A stretch of DNA of 64,000 bases from Pseudomonas sp. A-RE-19 (lineage in GTDB: Bacteria; Pseudomonadota; Gammaproteobacteria; Pseudomonadales; Pseudomonadaceae), in NCBI RefSeq assembly GCF_019956555.1, contig NZ_JAHBDQ010000071.1, positions 124,001 to 188,000 of the forward strand, written 5' to 3'. Every line of letters begins with the position of its first letter. The stretch's first letter is position 1. Shown piece by piece: positions 1 to 8,965 of this stretch. The notes beneath the pieces were generated by a model. It had not been told where the DNA came from, searched no databases, and saw nothing but the letters and a program-made list of their open reading frames with translations. The position numbers were made by a program, and so were the translations under genes.

Positions 1-624
1 GTGATTCAGAATCTGAATCACTATTGCGCGGTGATCGTGGTCAGCAAGCCGGCCGCCAGAATCGCTGTCGATCTGCTCAACCGGCACGGGCTGCAACCAC
101 CGGTTGTGAAGTGGTTCAGCGTGGGCGCGGCGACGGCCCAGATCCTCGAGGATAACGGGCTGGATGTGAGCTTCCCGGTCGACGGCGATGACAGCGAAGC
201 CTTGCTTGAACTTCCACAGTTGCGCGAGGCTATCGTCCGCCCCGATGCGCGGGTGCTGATCATGCGCGGGGAGGGTGGGCGCGAGCTGCTGGCTGAGCGT
301 TTGTGCGAGCTTGGTGCTAGTGTCGAGTATCTGGAGTTGTACCGCCGCGGTTTGCCGCAGTACCCGCCAGCGACACTGCCTGACCGGATCGAAGCGGAAC
401 GCTTGAACGGGCTGGTGGTCAGCAGTGGGCAGGGTTTTGAGCACCTGCGCCAATTGGCGGGCGATACCTGGCCTGCGCTTGCGCGGTTGCCATTGTTTGT
501 TCCAAGCCCCAGGGTCGCCGAGATGGCACGTGCCGCCGGGGCCCAAACAGTTGTGGATTGTCGTGGCGCCAGTGCTGCGGCTTTGCTGACGGCGTTACGG
601 GAGCATCCCGAGCCCGTTCTCTAA
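1..624 (+). CDS. hemD: Uroporphyrinogen-III synthase, 5' end outside the window
   Basis: HemD cyclises hydroxymethylbilane to uroporphyrinogen III in cytoplasmic tetrapyrrole synthesis. The visible 207 codons carry the family signature FSVGAATA near residue 40, followed by a SEALLELP stretch, and the C-terminal lobe is complete. Family members are about 250 residues, so roughly 45 N-terminal residues lie left of base 1. The GTG at base 1 is an internal valine codon, not the start. The gene is followed 16 bases later by hemX, and hemY then overlaps hemX, which is the usual Pseudomonas hem(C)DXY layout and suggests one transcript. Confidence 0.93.
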   Translation: MIQNLNHYCAVIVVSKPAARIAVDLLNRHGLQPPVVKWFSVGAATAQILEDNGLDVSFPVDGDDSEALLELPQLREAIVRPDARVLIMRGEGGRELLAERLCELGASVEYLELYRRGLPQYPPATLPDRIEAERLNGLVVSSGQGFEHLRQLAGDTWPALARLPLFVPSPRVAEMARAAGAQTVVDCRGASAAALLTALREHPEPVL

Positions 625-640
625 TGCAAAGGATGGATAC

Positions 641-1783
641 GTGAGCGAAACAGCCTTGCCTAAAGATGACGTCCAGCCAGTGCTCGATGCACCGGTTGAA
701 ACACCACCACCTGCTGCTGTGCAGCGCCGAGGCAATGGGCTGGCAATCATCGCGCTGCTGTTGGGCGCGGCCGGTGTTGCCGTGGGCGGTTGGGGAGTCT
801 GGCAGGTGCGTCACCTGCAAGCCAATACCCAACAGCAGTTGAGCCAGGTCCAGGCGTTGAACGATCAGGCGCAGAGCCTGAAACTCAATGAGCAACGCCT
901 GACGGCTCGCCTCGAGCAAATGCCCGCCGCCGAGGAACTCGACGCGCGCAGTCGTTTGGTCACTCAGCTTCAAGGCGATCAGCAACGCTTGAATCAACGT
1001 CTGGAAACCGTCCTCGGTGCCAGCCGCAAGGACTGGCGTCTGGCTGAAGCCGAACATTTGCTGCGCCTGGCCAGTCTGCGCCTGTCGGCATTGCAGGACA
1101 TCAGCAGCGCTCAGGCCCTGGTGCAGGGCGCCGATGAAATTCTCCGTGAACAGAACGACCCGGGGGCTTTTGCCGCTCGCGAGCAAGTGGCCAAAACCCT
1201 GGTGGCCCTGCGCAGTACCGAACAGCCGGATCGCACCGGGTTGTTCCTGCGTCTGGGTGCCTTGCGCGATCAGGTGATCAACCTCACCGAGCTGGCGCCC
1301 GAGTACAAGGACCGTGGCGAATCCCTGCTGGGCCTGACGGCCGATGGCGACGGCGCCAGTCGCTGGGCGCAATGGTGGGATCAGATCTCGCGTTATATCC
1401 GCATCGACTTCAACGCCGACAAGAATGTCCGTCCGCTGCTGGCCGGGCAAAGCTTGAGTCAGGTGCGTCTGGCCCTGAGCTTGGCGCTGGAGCAGGCGCA
1501 ATGGGCTGCGCTCAATGGCCAGGCCGCGGTTTACACCCAGGCGCTGACCGAGGCGCGGGACGTGCTCAAGGGCAACTTCAACCCCGACAACCCTCAGAGC
1601 AAAATCATGCTGGAGCAGGTGGGCGAGTTGAGCAAGCAGCCGGTCACGGTGGTCACGCCAGATCTGACGGGCACCTTGAGCGCGGTTCAGGCTTACCTTG
1701 AGCGACGCAACGTCAACGCCGAAGACTCAGTGAAACCGCTGGCCAAACCTGCCGCGAACACCGCGCTGGAGGCCACGCCATGA
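641..1783 (+). CDS. hemX: HemX, membrane-anchored uroporphyrinogen-III C-methyltransferase-like protein
   Basis: This 380-residue protein belongs to the HemX family, often annotated as uroporphyrin-III C-methyltransferase although the methyltransferase fold is not visible; its exact role is unclear. It has a Pro-rich cytoplasmic tail (residues 1-31), one membrane segment (about 33-54), a Gln/Leu-rich coiled coil (about 56-130) and a helical periplasmic domain. The chosen start is GTG at 641, 16 bases after hemD; an AAAGGATGG stretch upstream can serve as ribosome site. Its stop overlaps the hemY start by four bases (ATGA), so translation of the two is probably coupled. Confidence 0.88.
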   Translation: MSETALPKDDVQPVLDAPVETPPPAAVQRRGNGLAIIALLLGAAGVAVGGWGVWQVRHLQANTQQQLSQVQALNDQAQSLKLNEQRLTARLEQMPAAEELDARSRLVTQLQGDQQRLNQRLETVLGASRKDWRLAEAEHLLRLASLRLSALQDISSAQALVQGADEILREQNDPGAFAAREQVAKTLVALRSTEQPDRTGLFLRLGALRDQVINLTELAPEYKDRGESLLGLTADGDGASRWAQWWDQISRYIRIDFNADKNVRPLLAGQSLSQVRLALSLALEQAQWAALNGQAAVYTQALTEARDVLKGNFNPDNPQSKIMLEQVGELSKQPVTVVTPDLTGTLSAVQAYLERRNVNAEDSVKPLAKPAANTALEATP

Positions 1784-3018
1784 AGCGCCTCTATGTGATC
1801 GTGTTCGTGGTCATCGCTGCCGCCGCCGCGCTGGGCCTGGCGATTGCAGAGCACTCGGGCTACGTGCTGATCGCCTACAAGACCTTCCGTTACGAATCGA
1901 GCCTGTGGGCAACCCTGGCCCTGGTGGCCGTGCTGTGGCTGGTGTTCTGGGGCATCAAGGCATTGATCGAACTGCTGACGACTTCCGGTGGAGTGGTCAA
2001 CCCATGGTCGCGGCGCAATCGCAGTCGGCGGGTGCAAGTGGCGATAGAGCACGGTCAGCTGGATTTGGCCGAGGGCCGTTGGGCCAGTGCGCAGCGTCAT
2101 CTGCATCGTGCGGCGGAAGCCGAACGTCAGCCGTTGCTCTATTACCTCGGTGCCGCCCGCGCCGCGAACGAACAAGGTCACTACGAGGAAAGCGACAACC
2201 TGCTGGAACGCGCCCTCGAGCGACAGCCCCGGGCTGAGCTGGCGATTGCCTTGAGTCATGCTCAATTGCAGACCGATCGCGGTGACACTGAAGGCGCGCT
2301 GGTGACCCTGCAAGCCATGCATGAGCGTCATCCTCATAACGTCCAGACCCTGCGTCAGTTGCAGCGCTTGCATCAGCAGCGGGGCGACTGGTCGGCAGTG
2401 ATTCGCTTGTTGCCGGAGTTACGCAAGGACAAGGTGTTGCCACCGGCCGAGCTGACTGAACTGGAACGTCGGGCCTGGGGTGAGAATCTTTCGCTGGCGG
2501 CGCACAAGGAAGAGGACGGAACGGTCGGCTTGCAATCGCTCAATCGTGCCTGGCAGCAGCTCACCGCCGCTCAGCGCCAGGAACCGCAATTGGTGCTGGC
2601 CTATGCCGAGCAATTGCGGCAACTGGGCGCGCAGGTCGAGGCCGAAGAGGTTCTGCGTGCGGCTCTCAAGCGCCAATACGACAGTCATCTGGCACGCCTG
2701 TACGGTCTGGTTCGCGGCAGCGATCCGGCCAGGCAACTGCACACCGCCGAGGGTTGGCTCAAGGATCATCCGGCCGATTCGAGCCTGTTGCTGACGTTGG
2801 GCCGCCTGTGTCTGCAAAGCAGCCTATGGGGCAAGGCCCGGGATTATCTGGAGAACAGCTTGCGCGTGCAGCGCAATCCTGAGGCCTGCGCCGAACTGGC
2901 GCGGTTGCTGGCGCAACTGGGTGACACCGAACGCAGTAATCAGCTGTTCCAGGAGGGCTTGGGTCTGCTGGACGAGCGCTTGTTGGCTGCACCGCTACCG
3001 GTGTCGGCTCACGCTTGA
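1780..3018 (+). CDS. hemY: HemY, inner-membrane TPR protein of the haem operon
   Basis: A 412-residue protein with two N-terminal membrane segments (about 4-23 and 43-63), a basic stretch after the second one, and a long helical region with TPR-like repeats up to the C terminus. This matches the proteobacterial HemY_N/TPR family, which is different from the protoporphyrinogen oxidase also called HemY. It is thought to scaffold late haem-synthesis enzymes at the inner membrane. It overlaps hemX by four bases and ends the operon; a large hairpin (3032-3080) follows the stop codon. Confidence 0.9.
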   Translation: MKRLYVIVFVVIAAAAALGLAIAEHSGYVLIAYKTFRYESSLWATLALVAVLWLVFWGIKALIELLTTSGGVVNPWSRRNRSRRVQVAIEHGQLDLAEGRWASAQRHLHRAAEAERQPLLYYLGAARAANEQGHYEESDNLLERALERQPRAELAIALSHAQLQTDRGDTEGALVTLQAMHERHPHNVQTLRQLQRLHQQRGDWSAVIRLLPELRKDKVLPPAELTELERRAWGENLSLAAHKEEDGTVGLQSLNRAWQQLTAAQRQEPQLVLAYAEQLRQLGAQVEAEEVLRAALKRQYDSHLARLYGLVRGSDPARQLHTAEGWLKDHPADSSLLLTLGRLCLQSSLWGKARDYLENSLRVQRNPEACAELARLLAQLGDTERSNQLFQEGLGLLDERLLAAPLPVSAHA

Positions 3019-3031
3019 TTCCTGAACCGGC

Positions 3032-3080
3032 CCTGTGGCCGCTGGCGCAGCCGAACGCAGGCTGCGCCAGCGGCTACAGG
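3032..3080. repeat. Long inverted repeat after hemY
   Basis: Arms CCTGTGGCCGCTGGCGCAGCC and its near-perfect complement, separated by seven bases, lie 14 bases after the hemY stop. It looks like a single REP-type hairpin. It has no clear U-tract, so it may stabilise the 3' end rather than terminate transcription. Confidence 0.6.
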
Positions 3081-3303
3081 GGCGGGAGTCGTTCGCAGGA
3101 AACGATCCAGTCGCTCCAAATTGGCCATTGTTTTAGCTTTGTAGTTCTTCGGCGGCAACGTCCTACAGCGGACTACATCTTATCCCCATGCTTCTGTCGG
3201 GAATTCCCTACACTTCTGGTGAAGTGTCCGTGCTGGCCTGCCTTGAAAGGCTGCAGCGCTTTCCTCTACCGTAACCGCCTGTCTCTACTGTTACGGAAAA
3301 GCC

Positions 3304-3855
3304 ATGTCTTTGGCCTGCTCACGCTCCTTGTTTTTCATGGTTTTCATTGCAGGTGCCCTGGCCTTGGGCGTTTCCTATTACCTGGAATATGCGGTCGGCC
3401 TCAAGCCTTGCGGGTTGTGCCTGTTGCAGCGGGTTTGCCTGGCGCTGCTCACGGGTGTCTGCCTGGCGGGTTCGGTGCACGGTCCTGGTCGCTTCGGAAC
3501 ATTCCTGTATTGGCTGCTGGGTCTGCTCTGCAGTCTGGCGGGTACCGTTACAGCGTGGCGACAGGTTGTGTTGCAGAGCGATCCGATACATCAACTGTCG
3601 GCGTGCTCGCCCGATCTGGTCGATCTGGTCGCCGGCACGCCCTGGTTGTATGCCTTGCAACGAATGTTCGAAGGCACCGCCGACTGCGCCGAAATGTCCT
3701 GGACGCTGTTCGACCTGAGCATCCCGGAGTGGAGCCTGCTGTTCTTCGTTGCGATGATGATCCTGGGCGGGTATCGGTTGCTGCGCCTTGTCTGGATCGC
3801 GTGTCAGCGACCGCTCAGCGGCGAGTCGTCGCACCGGGTGCTGGCAGGCGATTAA
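3304..3855 (+). CDS. dsbB: Disulfide bond formation protein B
   Basis: DsbB reoxidises periplasmic DsbA and passes the electrons to quinone. The 183-residue product has four membrane segments and both periplasmic cysteine pairs: C36-x-x-C39 in KPCGLCLLQR, and C101 with C128. The conserved arginine after the first pair is present. The ATG at 3304 follows a 285-base gap downstream of hemY that contains the 3032-3080 hairpin and no other gene. In P. aeruginosa the gene at this place is called dsbH or dsbB1, one of two DsbB paralogues. Confidence 0.93.
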   Translation: MSLACSRSLFFMVFIAGALALGVSYYLEYAVGLKPCGLCLLQRVCLALLTGVCLAGSVHGPGRFGTFLYWLLGLLCSLAGTVTAWRQVVLQSDPIHQLSACSPDLVDLVAGTPWLYALQRMFEGTADCAEMSWTLFDLSIPEWSLLFFVAMMILGGYRLLRLVWIACQRPLSGESSHRVLAGD

Positions 3856-4034
3856 ACACTTGTATGAACTTTATCTCCTGCGTACCTTGAAGCCATTGTC
3901 GCGCGGGCATAATCTGGCCCGCACGTGTCATTGGATTTATGTTGCTCGAATGACGCTCTGCCTGGCCGATTCTTGATCTTCAAGTGTGCGACAGGTGTAG
4001 GGCAGCATGACCCACAAGGGAAGAGAGAATCACC

Positions 4035-4493
4035 ATGCTCGAAAGTTGTCAGAATGCTCAGGAACGCTGGGGTGGAGTGCATCTGCTGATCGATCGCTGG
4101 TTGCAGGAGCGTCACGAACTGGTTCGGGCCTATGACGCTCTCGGCGCCAAGCCCGAGGCTCTGGGCGAGAACCGAAAACCGCTGCAGGAATTCTGCGGAG
4201 TGCTGGTCGATTACGTATCTGCCGGGCATTTCGAAATTTACGAACAGCTGACCGGCGAAGCCAAGGCGTTCGGTGATACGCGCGGTCTGGAGTTGGCCGA
4301 GACGATTTACCCGCGCATCGACGTCATCACCGAGAAGCTGCTGGCGTTCAATGATCTGTGTGATGCCGGCAAGTGCGTTGCGGAGAAATTCAAGGAGCTG
4401 GGTGGCTTGTTGCACGAACGCTTCGAACTGGAAGATTGCCTGATCGAAGTGCTGCACACCGCTCACAAGGAAGAGGATTCGGTTCAGGCCTGA
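4035..4493 (+). CDS. rsd: Rsd/AlgQ, sigma-70 binding anti-sigma factor
   Basis: The 152-residue all-helical protein is the Pseudomonas Rsd/AlgQ homologue. It binds region 4 of the housekeeping sigma factor and frees core polymerase for alternative sigma factors; in P. aeruginosa AlgQ also affects alginate and siderophore genes. The start has a good ribosome site (GGAAGAGAG) ten bases upstream. A strong intrinsic terminator at 4515-4541 follows the stop. The position next to dsbB and hemY, with algP divergent a short way downstream, is conserved in the genus. Confidence 0.92.
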   Translation: MLESCQNAQERWGGVHLLIDRWLQERHELVRAYDALGAKPEALGENRKPLQEFCGVLVDYVSAGHFEIYEQLTGEAKAFGDTRGLELAETIYPRIDVITEKLLAFNDLCDAGKCVAEKFKELGGLLHERFELEDCLIEVLHTAHKEEDSVQA

Positions 4494-4514
4494 ACCCTTC
4501 CGGCAACAAACCAG

Positions 4515-4541
4515 AAACGGTGCGCAATGCGCGCCGTTTTT
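4515..4541 (+). terminator. Intrinsic terminator of rsd
   Basis: An 11-bp stem with one G-U pair (AAACGGTGCGC / GCGCGCCGTTT), a three-base loop and a T-run lie 21 bases after the rsd stop. The A-run on the other side could also serve the opposing FKBP gene. Confidence 0.8.
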
Positions 4542-4553
4542 CGTTTCCGGCTT

Positions 4554-5219
4554 TCAGCCAGTGGCACCGCGTAATTCGATTTCGAACACCAGCGGTGTGA
4601 ACGGCGCGATCAAGTCGCCGGCACCGTCGGCGCCATAGGCTTGGGCCGATGGAATCACCAGGCGCCATTTCGCGCCGACCGGCATGTTTTGCAGCGCGCT
4701 GCGCCAGCCTGTGATGACGCTATCAAGACTGAACCACTGCGGCTGGTTGTTCTGATCGAACACTGTGCCGTCAGGCAAGCGACCGATATACAGCACCTGC
4801 ACCTTGCCGTTCGGGCCGGCCTTGGCGCCGGAGCCCGGAGCCAGCTCCGTCAGCAAAACGCCATCCGCCAGTTCACGAACCCCCGGCCTGGCTTTTTCCT
4901 CGGTGAGAAAACGCTGCTCTTTTTCGAGGGCGACTTCGCTTTGCGCGACGGCGGGTTGCTCGGCTATCAAGGCTTCATGCTCGGCCAGAATCCGTTCGAT
5001 CTGCTCGTCTTTCAGTGCCAATGGCTTGCCTTGATAGGCTTGCTGCAAACCCTCGAGCAGTGCCTGAAGTTGCAGGTCTGGAACCTCCTGGCGCAAGCGT
5101 TCGCCAAGACTTGCCCCCAAGCTGTAGGCGAGATCGTGAGCGTCATTCGTGGTGGTTTTTTCGGTGGCCTGGGCCACGGAAAAAAACACACACAGCGATA
5201 AAAAAAGGTAGCGCGACAT
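4554..5219 (-). CDS. Periplasmic FKBP-type peptidyl-prolyl isomerase
   Basis: A 221-residue isomerase with a signal peptide (about residues 1-19, ending SVAQA), an N-terminal FKBP dimerisation region (about 25-115) and a C-terminal FKBP catalytic domain (about 130-219). The catalytic domain shows VQVLYIGRLPDGTVFD, VITGWRSALQNMPVG and AYGADG, typical of the FklB/FkpA group, which speeds proline isomerisation during protein folding. The ATG at 5219 is preferred over a GTG two codons upstream because GGAGAG lies seven bases before the ATG. It stands alone, convergent with rsd. Confidence 0.9.
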   Translation of the reverse strand: MSRYLFLSLCVFFSVAQATEKTTTNDAHDLAYSLGASLGERLRQEVPDLQLQALLEGLQQAYQGKPLALKDEQIERILAEHEALIAEQPAVAQSEVALEKEQRFLTEEKARPGVRELADGVLLTELAPGSGAKAGPNGKVQVLYIGRLPDGTVFDQNNQPQWFSLDSVITGWRSALQNMPVGAKWRLVIPSAQAYGADGAGDLIAPFTPLVFEIELRGATG

Positions 5220-5412
5220 GGGCACTCTCCGACCTGAGATGCGCAGGATTATGCCAGTGTGAATGCGTTCAAAGGTGAACTGGTTTTTGCGCGAGCGCAG
5301 AACATTTTTACTTCAGTGCAACGGAGCGCTTTCGATACTGTCAACATGCCCTAGCGGCGGTAGCAGCAGAGGTCTAGTATGAGCCGCAGTCACGCCAGCC
5401 AGGAGGTAAACC

Positions 5413-6543
5413 ATGTCGGCCACCAAGAAGCCTGTAAATACTCCGTTGCACTTACTCCAACAACTTTCGGGCAGCCTGCTCGAGCATCTGGAAAACGCTT
5501 GTTCCCAAGCCTTGGCTGATGCTGAAAAACTGCTCGCCAAACTGGAGAAGCAGCGCGGAAAAGCGCAGGAAAAACTGCACAAATCCCGGACCAAATTGCA
5601 GGACGCTGCGGCGGCCGGCAAAGCCAAGGCACAAGCCAAGGCCAAAGAGGCGGTGAAAGAACTTGAGGACCTGCTCGACGCCCTCAAGGATCGCCAGTCC
5701 GAAACGCGCAGCTACATCCTGCAACTCAAACGCGACGCTCAAGAAAGCCTGAAACTGGCCCAGGGTGTCGGTCGTGTCCAAGAGGCTGTCGGCAAGGCGT
5801 TGTCCCTGCGTTCGGCCAAGCCTGCTGCGGCACCTGCGAAGAAAGCCGCTGCCAAACCGGCTGCTGCAAAAGCACCGGCCAAGCCGGCTGCCAAAGCTCC
5901 GGCGAAAGCCGCAGCCAAACCCGCCGCAAAACCGGCGGCGAAAAAACCAGTCGCTGCCAGCGCTGCGAAACCAGCGGCTAAAACGACGGCTGCCAAGCCA
6001 GCCGCCAAGCCAGCTGCTGCCAAAACAGCTGCCGCTAAACCGGCTGCAAGAGCCACGGCTGCCAAACCCGCCGTGGCAAAAACTGCCGCGGCCAAGCCTG
6101 CTGCAAAACCAGCTGCGAAACCCGCTGTAAAAGCTGCGGCTAAACCTGCTGCCAAGCCAGCCGCCAAACCGGTCGCGGCTAAAGCCGCCGCAGCCAAGCC
6201 TGCTGCGAAACCCGCGGTAAAAGCTGCGGCCAAACCCGCCGCCAAGCCGGCTGCCAAAACTGCTGCTGCGAAACCTGCTGCCGCTGCCAAGCCAGCCACT
6301 GCCGCCAAACCAGCCGCCGCAAAACCGGCTGCAAAACCAGCCGCCAAGCCAGCAGCAAAACCGGCCGTGAAAAAGCCAGTCGCCTCTGCCAAACCGGCTG
6401 CTGCGCCAGCGATCAAGCCAGCAACTCCGGCCCCGGCCTCTTCGGCTTCGCCCGCGCCTGCAGCAACCACCTCGACCACCACGTCTGCGCCAACACCAGC
6501 CGTATCGTCGAGCACCAGCACTACCCCAACCAGCGCTTCCTAA
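5413..6543 (+). CDS. algP: AlgP, histone H1-like DNA-binding protein with Lys-Pro-Ala-Ala repeats
   Basis: The 376-residue protein has a coiled-coil N-terminal domain (about 1-130) and a long, highly basic tail built from dozens of KPAA/KPAAK-type units (about 136-330), ending in a Ser/Thr/Pro-rich segment. It matches P. aeruginosa AlgP (AlgR3), a nucleoid-type protein once linked to algD expression. The ATG has an excellent ribosome site (AGGAGGT). The repeated DNA creates several long ORFs in other frames that are not genes. The repeat tail is expected to vary in length between strains. Its last four bases overlap the convergent TIGR02444 gene. Confidence 0.93.
   Translation: MSATKKPVNTPLHLLQQLSGSLLEHLENACSQALADAEKLLAKLEKQRGKAQEKLHKSRTKLQDAAAAGKAKAQAKAKEAVKELEDLLDALKDRQSETRSYILQLKRDAQESLKLAQGVGRVQEAVGKALSLRSAKPAAAPAKKAAAKPAAAKAPAKPAAKAPAKAAAKPAAKPAAKKPVAASAAKPAAKTTAAKPAAKPAAAKTAAAKPAARATAAKPAVAKTAAAKPAAKPAAKPAVKAAAKPAAKPAAKPVAAKAAAAKPAAKPAVKAAAKPAAKPAAKTAAAKPAAAAKPATAAKPAAAKPAAKPAAKPAAKPAVKKPVASAKPAAAPAIKPATPAPASSASPAPAATTSTTTSAPTPAVSSSTSTTPTSAS
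5813..6400 (+). repeat. Degenerate tandem repeat encoding KPAA units
   Basis: Twelve-base units of the form GCNAARCCNGCN recur through this part of algP with third-position variation. The pattern is a coding repeat prone to unit gain or loss by recombination. Confidence 0.85.
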
Positions 6544-7004
6544 GTGCCGGTTACCGCGACGCGCAGCTGATGCAGCGCGTCGCGGTCCAGGTTGGCGGTG
6601 CCTGCCGCCACACCTTCCAGCCAGGTCGAGAGGTCGTTCGTCTCCTCCTGCGGCCAACCCTGCGCCAAGCGTTCCAGCCGCAACAACAGCTGTCGCTCGG
6701 CTTGCAGTTCCAGTGTTTTGACTTGCTCGCGCAACGTATTCAGTTCGGCGTCTTCAGCTGCGACGGCTTTCCATTGCGTGCGCAACGCCCGTAGCGGTCG
6801 CACGACATCCGCGTCCCAAGGCTCGGCCACATTGCGAAGCTGCTGCAACCGTTGTTCGTTGCAGGCGACTCTCCGCTGTCCCAGCCACAGCCCACAGAGC
6901 AGCAGGCACACGTTCACCCCCGCCGACTGCAATTGCAGGCAGGCGTCTTCAACGCCGGGCCGGGCGTAAGTGCCGAGGGAAAAGCTCCACAGGTCAGAGG
7001 ACAT
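6540..7004 (-). CDS. TIGR02444 family protein, unknown function
   Basis: A 154-residue, Leu/Gln/Glu-rich, mostly helical cytoplasmic protein. Its start (SSDLWSFSLGTYARPGVEDACL) is characteristic of the TIGR02444 family, found beside algP and the ABC-F gene in many Pseudomonas. No catalytic motif is visible. The ATG at 7004 has only a weak ribosome site. It is divergent from the ABC-F gene, with 50 bases between them, and overlaps algP tail to tail by four bases. Confidence 0.8.
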   Translation of the reverse strand: MSSDLWSFSLGTYARPGVEDACLQLQSAGVNVCLLLCGLWLGQRRVACNEQRLQQLRNVAEPWDADVVRPLRALRTQWKAVAAEDAELNTLREQVKTLELQAERQLLLRLERLAQGWPQEETNDLSTWLEGVAAGTANLDRDALHQLRVAVTGT

Positions 7005-7054
7005 AGTGCTACTCGCGCCAGTTGCGAGCGAAGCTGGTAGACTCCGCCGCCATT

Positions 7055-8965
7055 ATGATTCGACTTCAGAACCTGACTTTACAGCGTGGCCCGCAACGTC
7101 TGCTAGAAGACGCCGAGCTGACCCTGCACGCCGGCCACAAAGCCGGCCTCATCGGTGCCAACGGCGCCGGCAAATCGAGCCTGTTCGCCTTGCTCCTGGG
7201 TGACCTGCACCCGGACTCGGGTGATTGCTTCTTGCCGGCCGACTGGCGCATCGCCCACATGCGCCAAGAGATCGACACCCTCGATCGCATCGCGGTCGAC
7301 TACGTGCTCGATGGTGACCTGCGCCTGCGCCAGGTGCAACGCGACCTGGCGGCGGCCGAAGCGGCCCATGACGGTGCCGCTCAGGCCCGCCTGCACTCGG
7401 AACTCGACAGCGCCGATGGCTACACCGCCGACGCCCGGGCGCGCAAGTTGCTGGCAGGCCTTGGGTTCACCAACGATCAGATGGATCGACAGGTAGGAGA
7501 TTTCTCCGGTGGCTGGAGGATGCGTCTGAACCTGGCGCAGGCCTTGATGTGCCCTTCAGACCTGTTGCTGCTCGACGAACCGACCAACCACTTGGACCTC
7601 GATGCCATCATCTGGCTCGAAGAGTGGCTTAAAAGCTACCCCGGCACCTTGATGCTGATTTCCCACGACCGGGATTTCCTCGATGCCGTGGTCGATCACG
7701 TAGCCCACGTCGATCAGCGCAAGATCACCCTGTATCGCGGTGGCTATAGCGCTTTCGAGCGCGCCCGTGCCGAACGTCTGGCCCAGCAACAGCAGGCCTA
7801 CGAGAAGCAGCAGGCGCAACGTGCGCACATGGAAAGCTACATCGCCCGCTTCAAGGCCCAGGCCACCAAGGCCCGTCAGGCCCAGAGCCGGATCAAGGCG
7901 CTGGAGCGGATGGAAGAGCTGTCCGCCGCCCACGTCGATTCGCCGTTCGACTTCGTCTTCCGCGAGTCGACGAAAATTTCCAGTCCGCTGATCGACCTGT
8001 CGGATGCTCGTCTGGGTTACGGCGACAAAACCGTGCTGGAGAAGGTCAAGCTGCAACTGACTCCCGGCGCGCGGATCGGCTTGCTCGGCCCCAACGGTGC
8101 CGGTAAATCGACCCTGATCAAAAACCTCTCCGGTGAACTCGAGCCGTTGGCTGGCCGGCTGACCCGGGGCGAGAACACCGTGGTCGGCTACTTCGCTCAG
8201 CATCAACTGGACTCCCTTGATTCCAAGGCCAGCCCGTTGCTGCACTTGCAGCGCCTGGCGCCGACCGAGCGTGAGCAGACCTTGCGCGACTTCCTCGGTG
8301 GTTTCGACTTCCGCGGTGCGCGCATCGATGAACCGGTGCTGAATTTTTCCGGTGGCGAAAAAGCGCGACTGGCCTTGGCACTGATCGCCTGGGGCCGACC
8401 GAACCTGTTGCTGCTCGATGAACCGACCAACCACCTGGACCTGGAAATGCGCCTGGCGCTGACCATGGCCTTGCAAGAATTCAGTGGCGCGGTACTGGTG
8501 GTCTCCCACGATCGTCATTTGCTCAAAAGCACCACTGACAACTTCTATCTGGTGGCAGACGGCAAGGTCGAGGAGTTCGACGGCGACCTGGAAGACTACA
8601 CCCGTTGGCTGGTGGAGTACCGTCAGCGCAACGCGCCGGTCAACAACACGCCGGTAAACCCGGACAAGACCGACAAGAAAGCCCAGCGCCAGGCCGCTGC
8701 CGCGTTGCGTCAGCAACTGGCACCGCACAAGCGCGAGGCCGACAAGCTCGAAGCCGAGCTGGGCAAGCTGCACGAGAAACTGGCGAAGATCGATGCCAGC
8801 CTCGGCGACAGCGACATTTACGAGCCGATGCGCAAGAACGACTTGCGTGATCTGCTGGCCGAACAGGCCAAGCTGAAGGTGCGTGAAGCCGAGCTGGAAG
8901 AGGCGTGGATGGAAGCGCTGGAACTGCTCGAAAGCATGCAGGCGGAGCTGGAGGCGCTGTCCTGA
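7055..8965 (+). CDS. yheS: ABC-F ATPase of the YheS type
   Basis: A soluble protein of 636 residues with two ABC domains and no membrane segments. Domain 1 has Walker A GANGAGKSS (residues 34-42), signature FSGGW and LLLLDEPTNHLD; domain 2 has GPNGAGKST, FSGGEKARL and a second LLLLDEPTNHLD. The charged linker between them and the C-terminal coiled coil fit the ABC-F family, whose members act on the ribosome; length and order match E. coli YheS. The ATG at 7055 is chosen over an in-frame TTG at 7022 because the family begins MIxLxNL. Its TGA overlaps the next ATG (TGATG). Confidence 0.92.
   Translation: MIRLQNLTLQRGPQRLLEDAELTLHAGHKAGLIGANGAGKSSLFALLLGDLHPDSGDCFLPADWRIAHMRQEIDTLDRIAVDYVLDGDLRLRQVQRDLAAAEAAHDGAAQARLHSELDSADGYTADARARKLLAGLGFTNDQMDRQVGDFSGGWRMRLNLAQALMCPSDLLLLDEPTNHLDLDAIIWLEEWLKSYPGTLMLISHDRDFLDAVVDHVAHVDQRKITLYRGGYSAFERARAERLAQQQQAYEKQQAQRAHMESYIARFKAQATKARQAQSRIKALERMEELSAAHVDSPFDFVFRESTKISSPLIDLSDARLGYGDKTVLEKVKLQLTPGARIGLLGPNGAGKSTLIKNLSGELEPLAGRLTRGENTVVGYFAQHQLDSLDSKASPLLHLQRLAPTEREQTLRDFLGGFDFRGARIDEPVLNFSGGEKARLALALIAWGRPNLLLLDEPTNHLDLEMRLALTMALQEFSGAVLVVSHDRHLLKSTTDNFYLVADGKVEEFDGDLEDYTRWLVEYRQRNAPVNNTPVNPDKTDKKAQRQAAAALRQQLAPHKREADKLEAELGKLHEKLAKIDASLGDSDIYEPMRKNDLRDLLAEQAKLKVREAELEEAWMEALELLESMQAELEALS

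Noticed and set aside
1..3. GTG at base 1 as start of hemD
   Set aside because: The family needs about 45 more N-terminal residues; the gene is cut by the window edge.
3015..3890. 291-codon ORF running from the hemY stop through dsbB
   Set aside because: It crosses a hairpin and reads dsbB in another frame; dsbB has both cysteine pairs and the right length.
5452..6657. Long Gly/Arg- or Ala/Gly-rich ORFs antisense to algP
   Set aside because: Low-complexity products of the algP repeat read in other frames.
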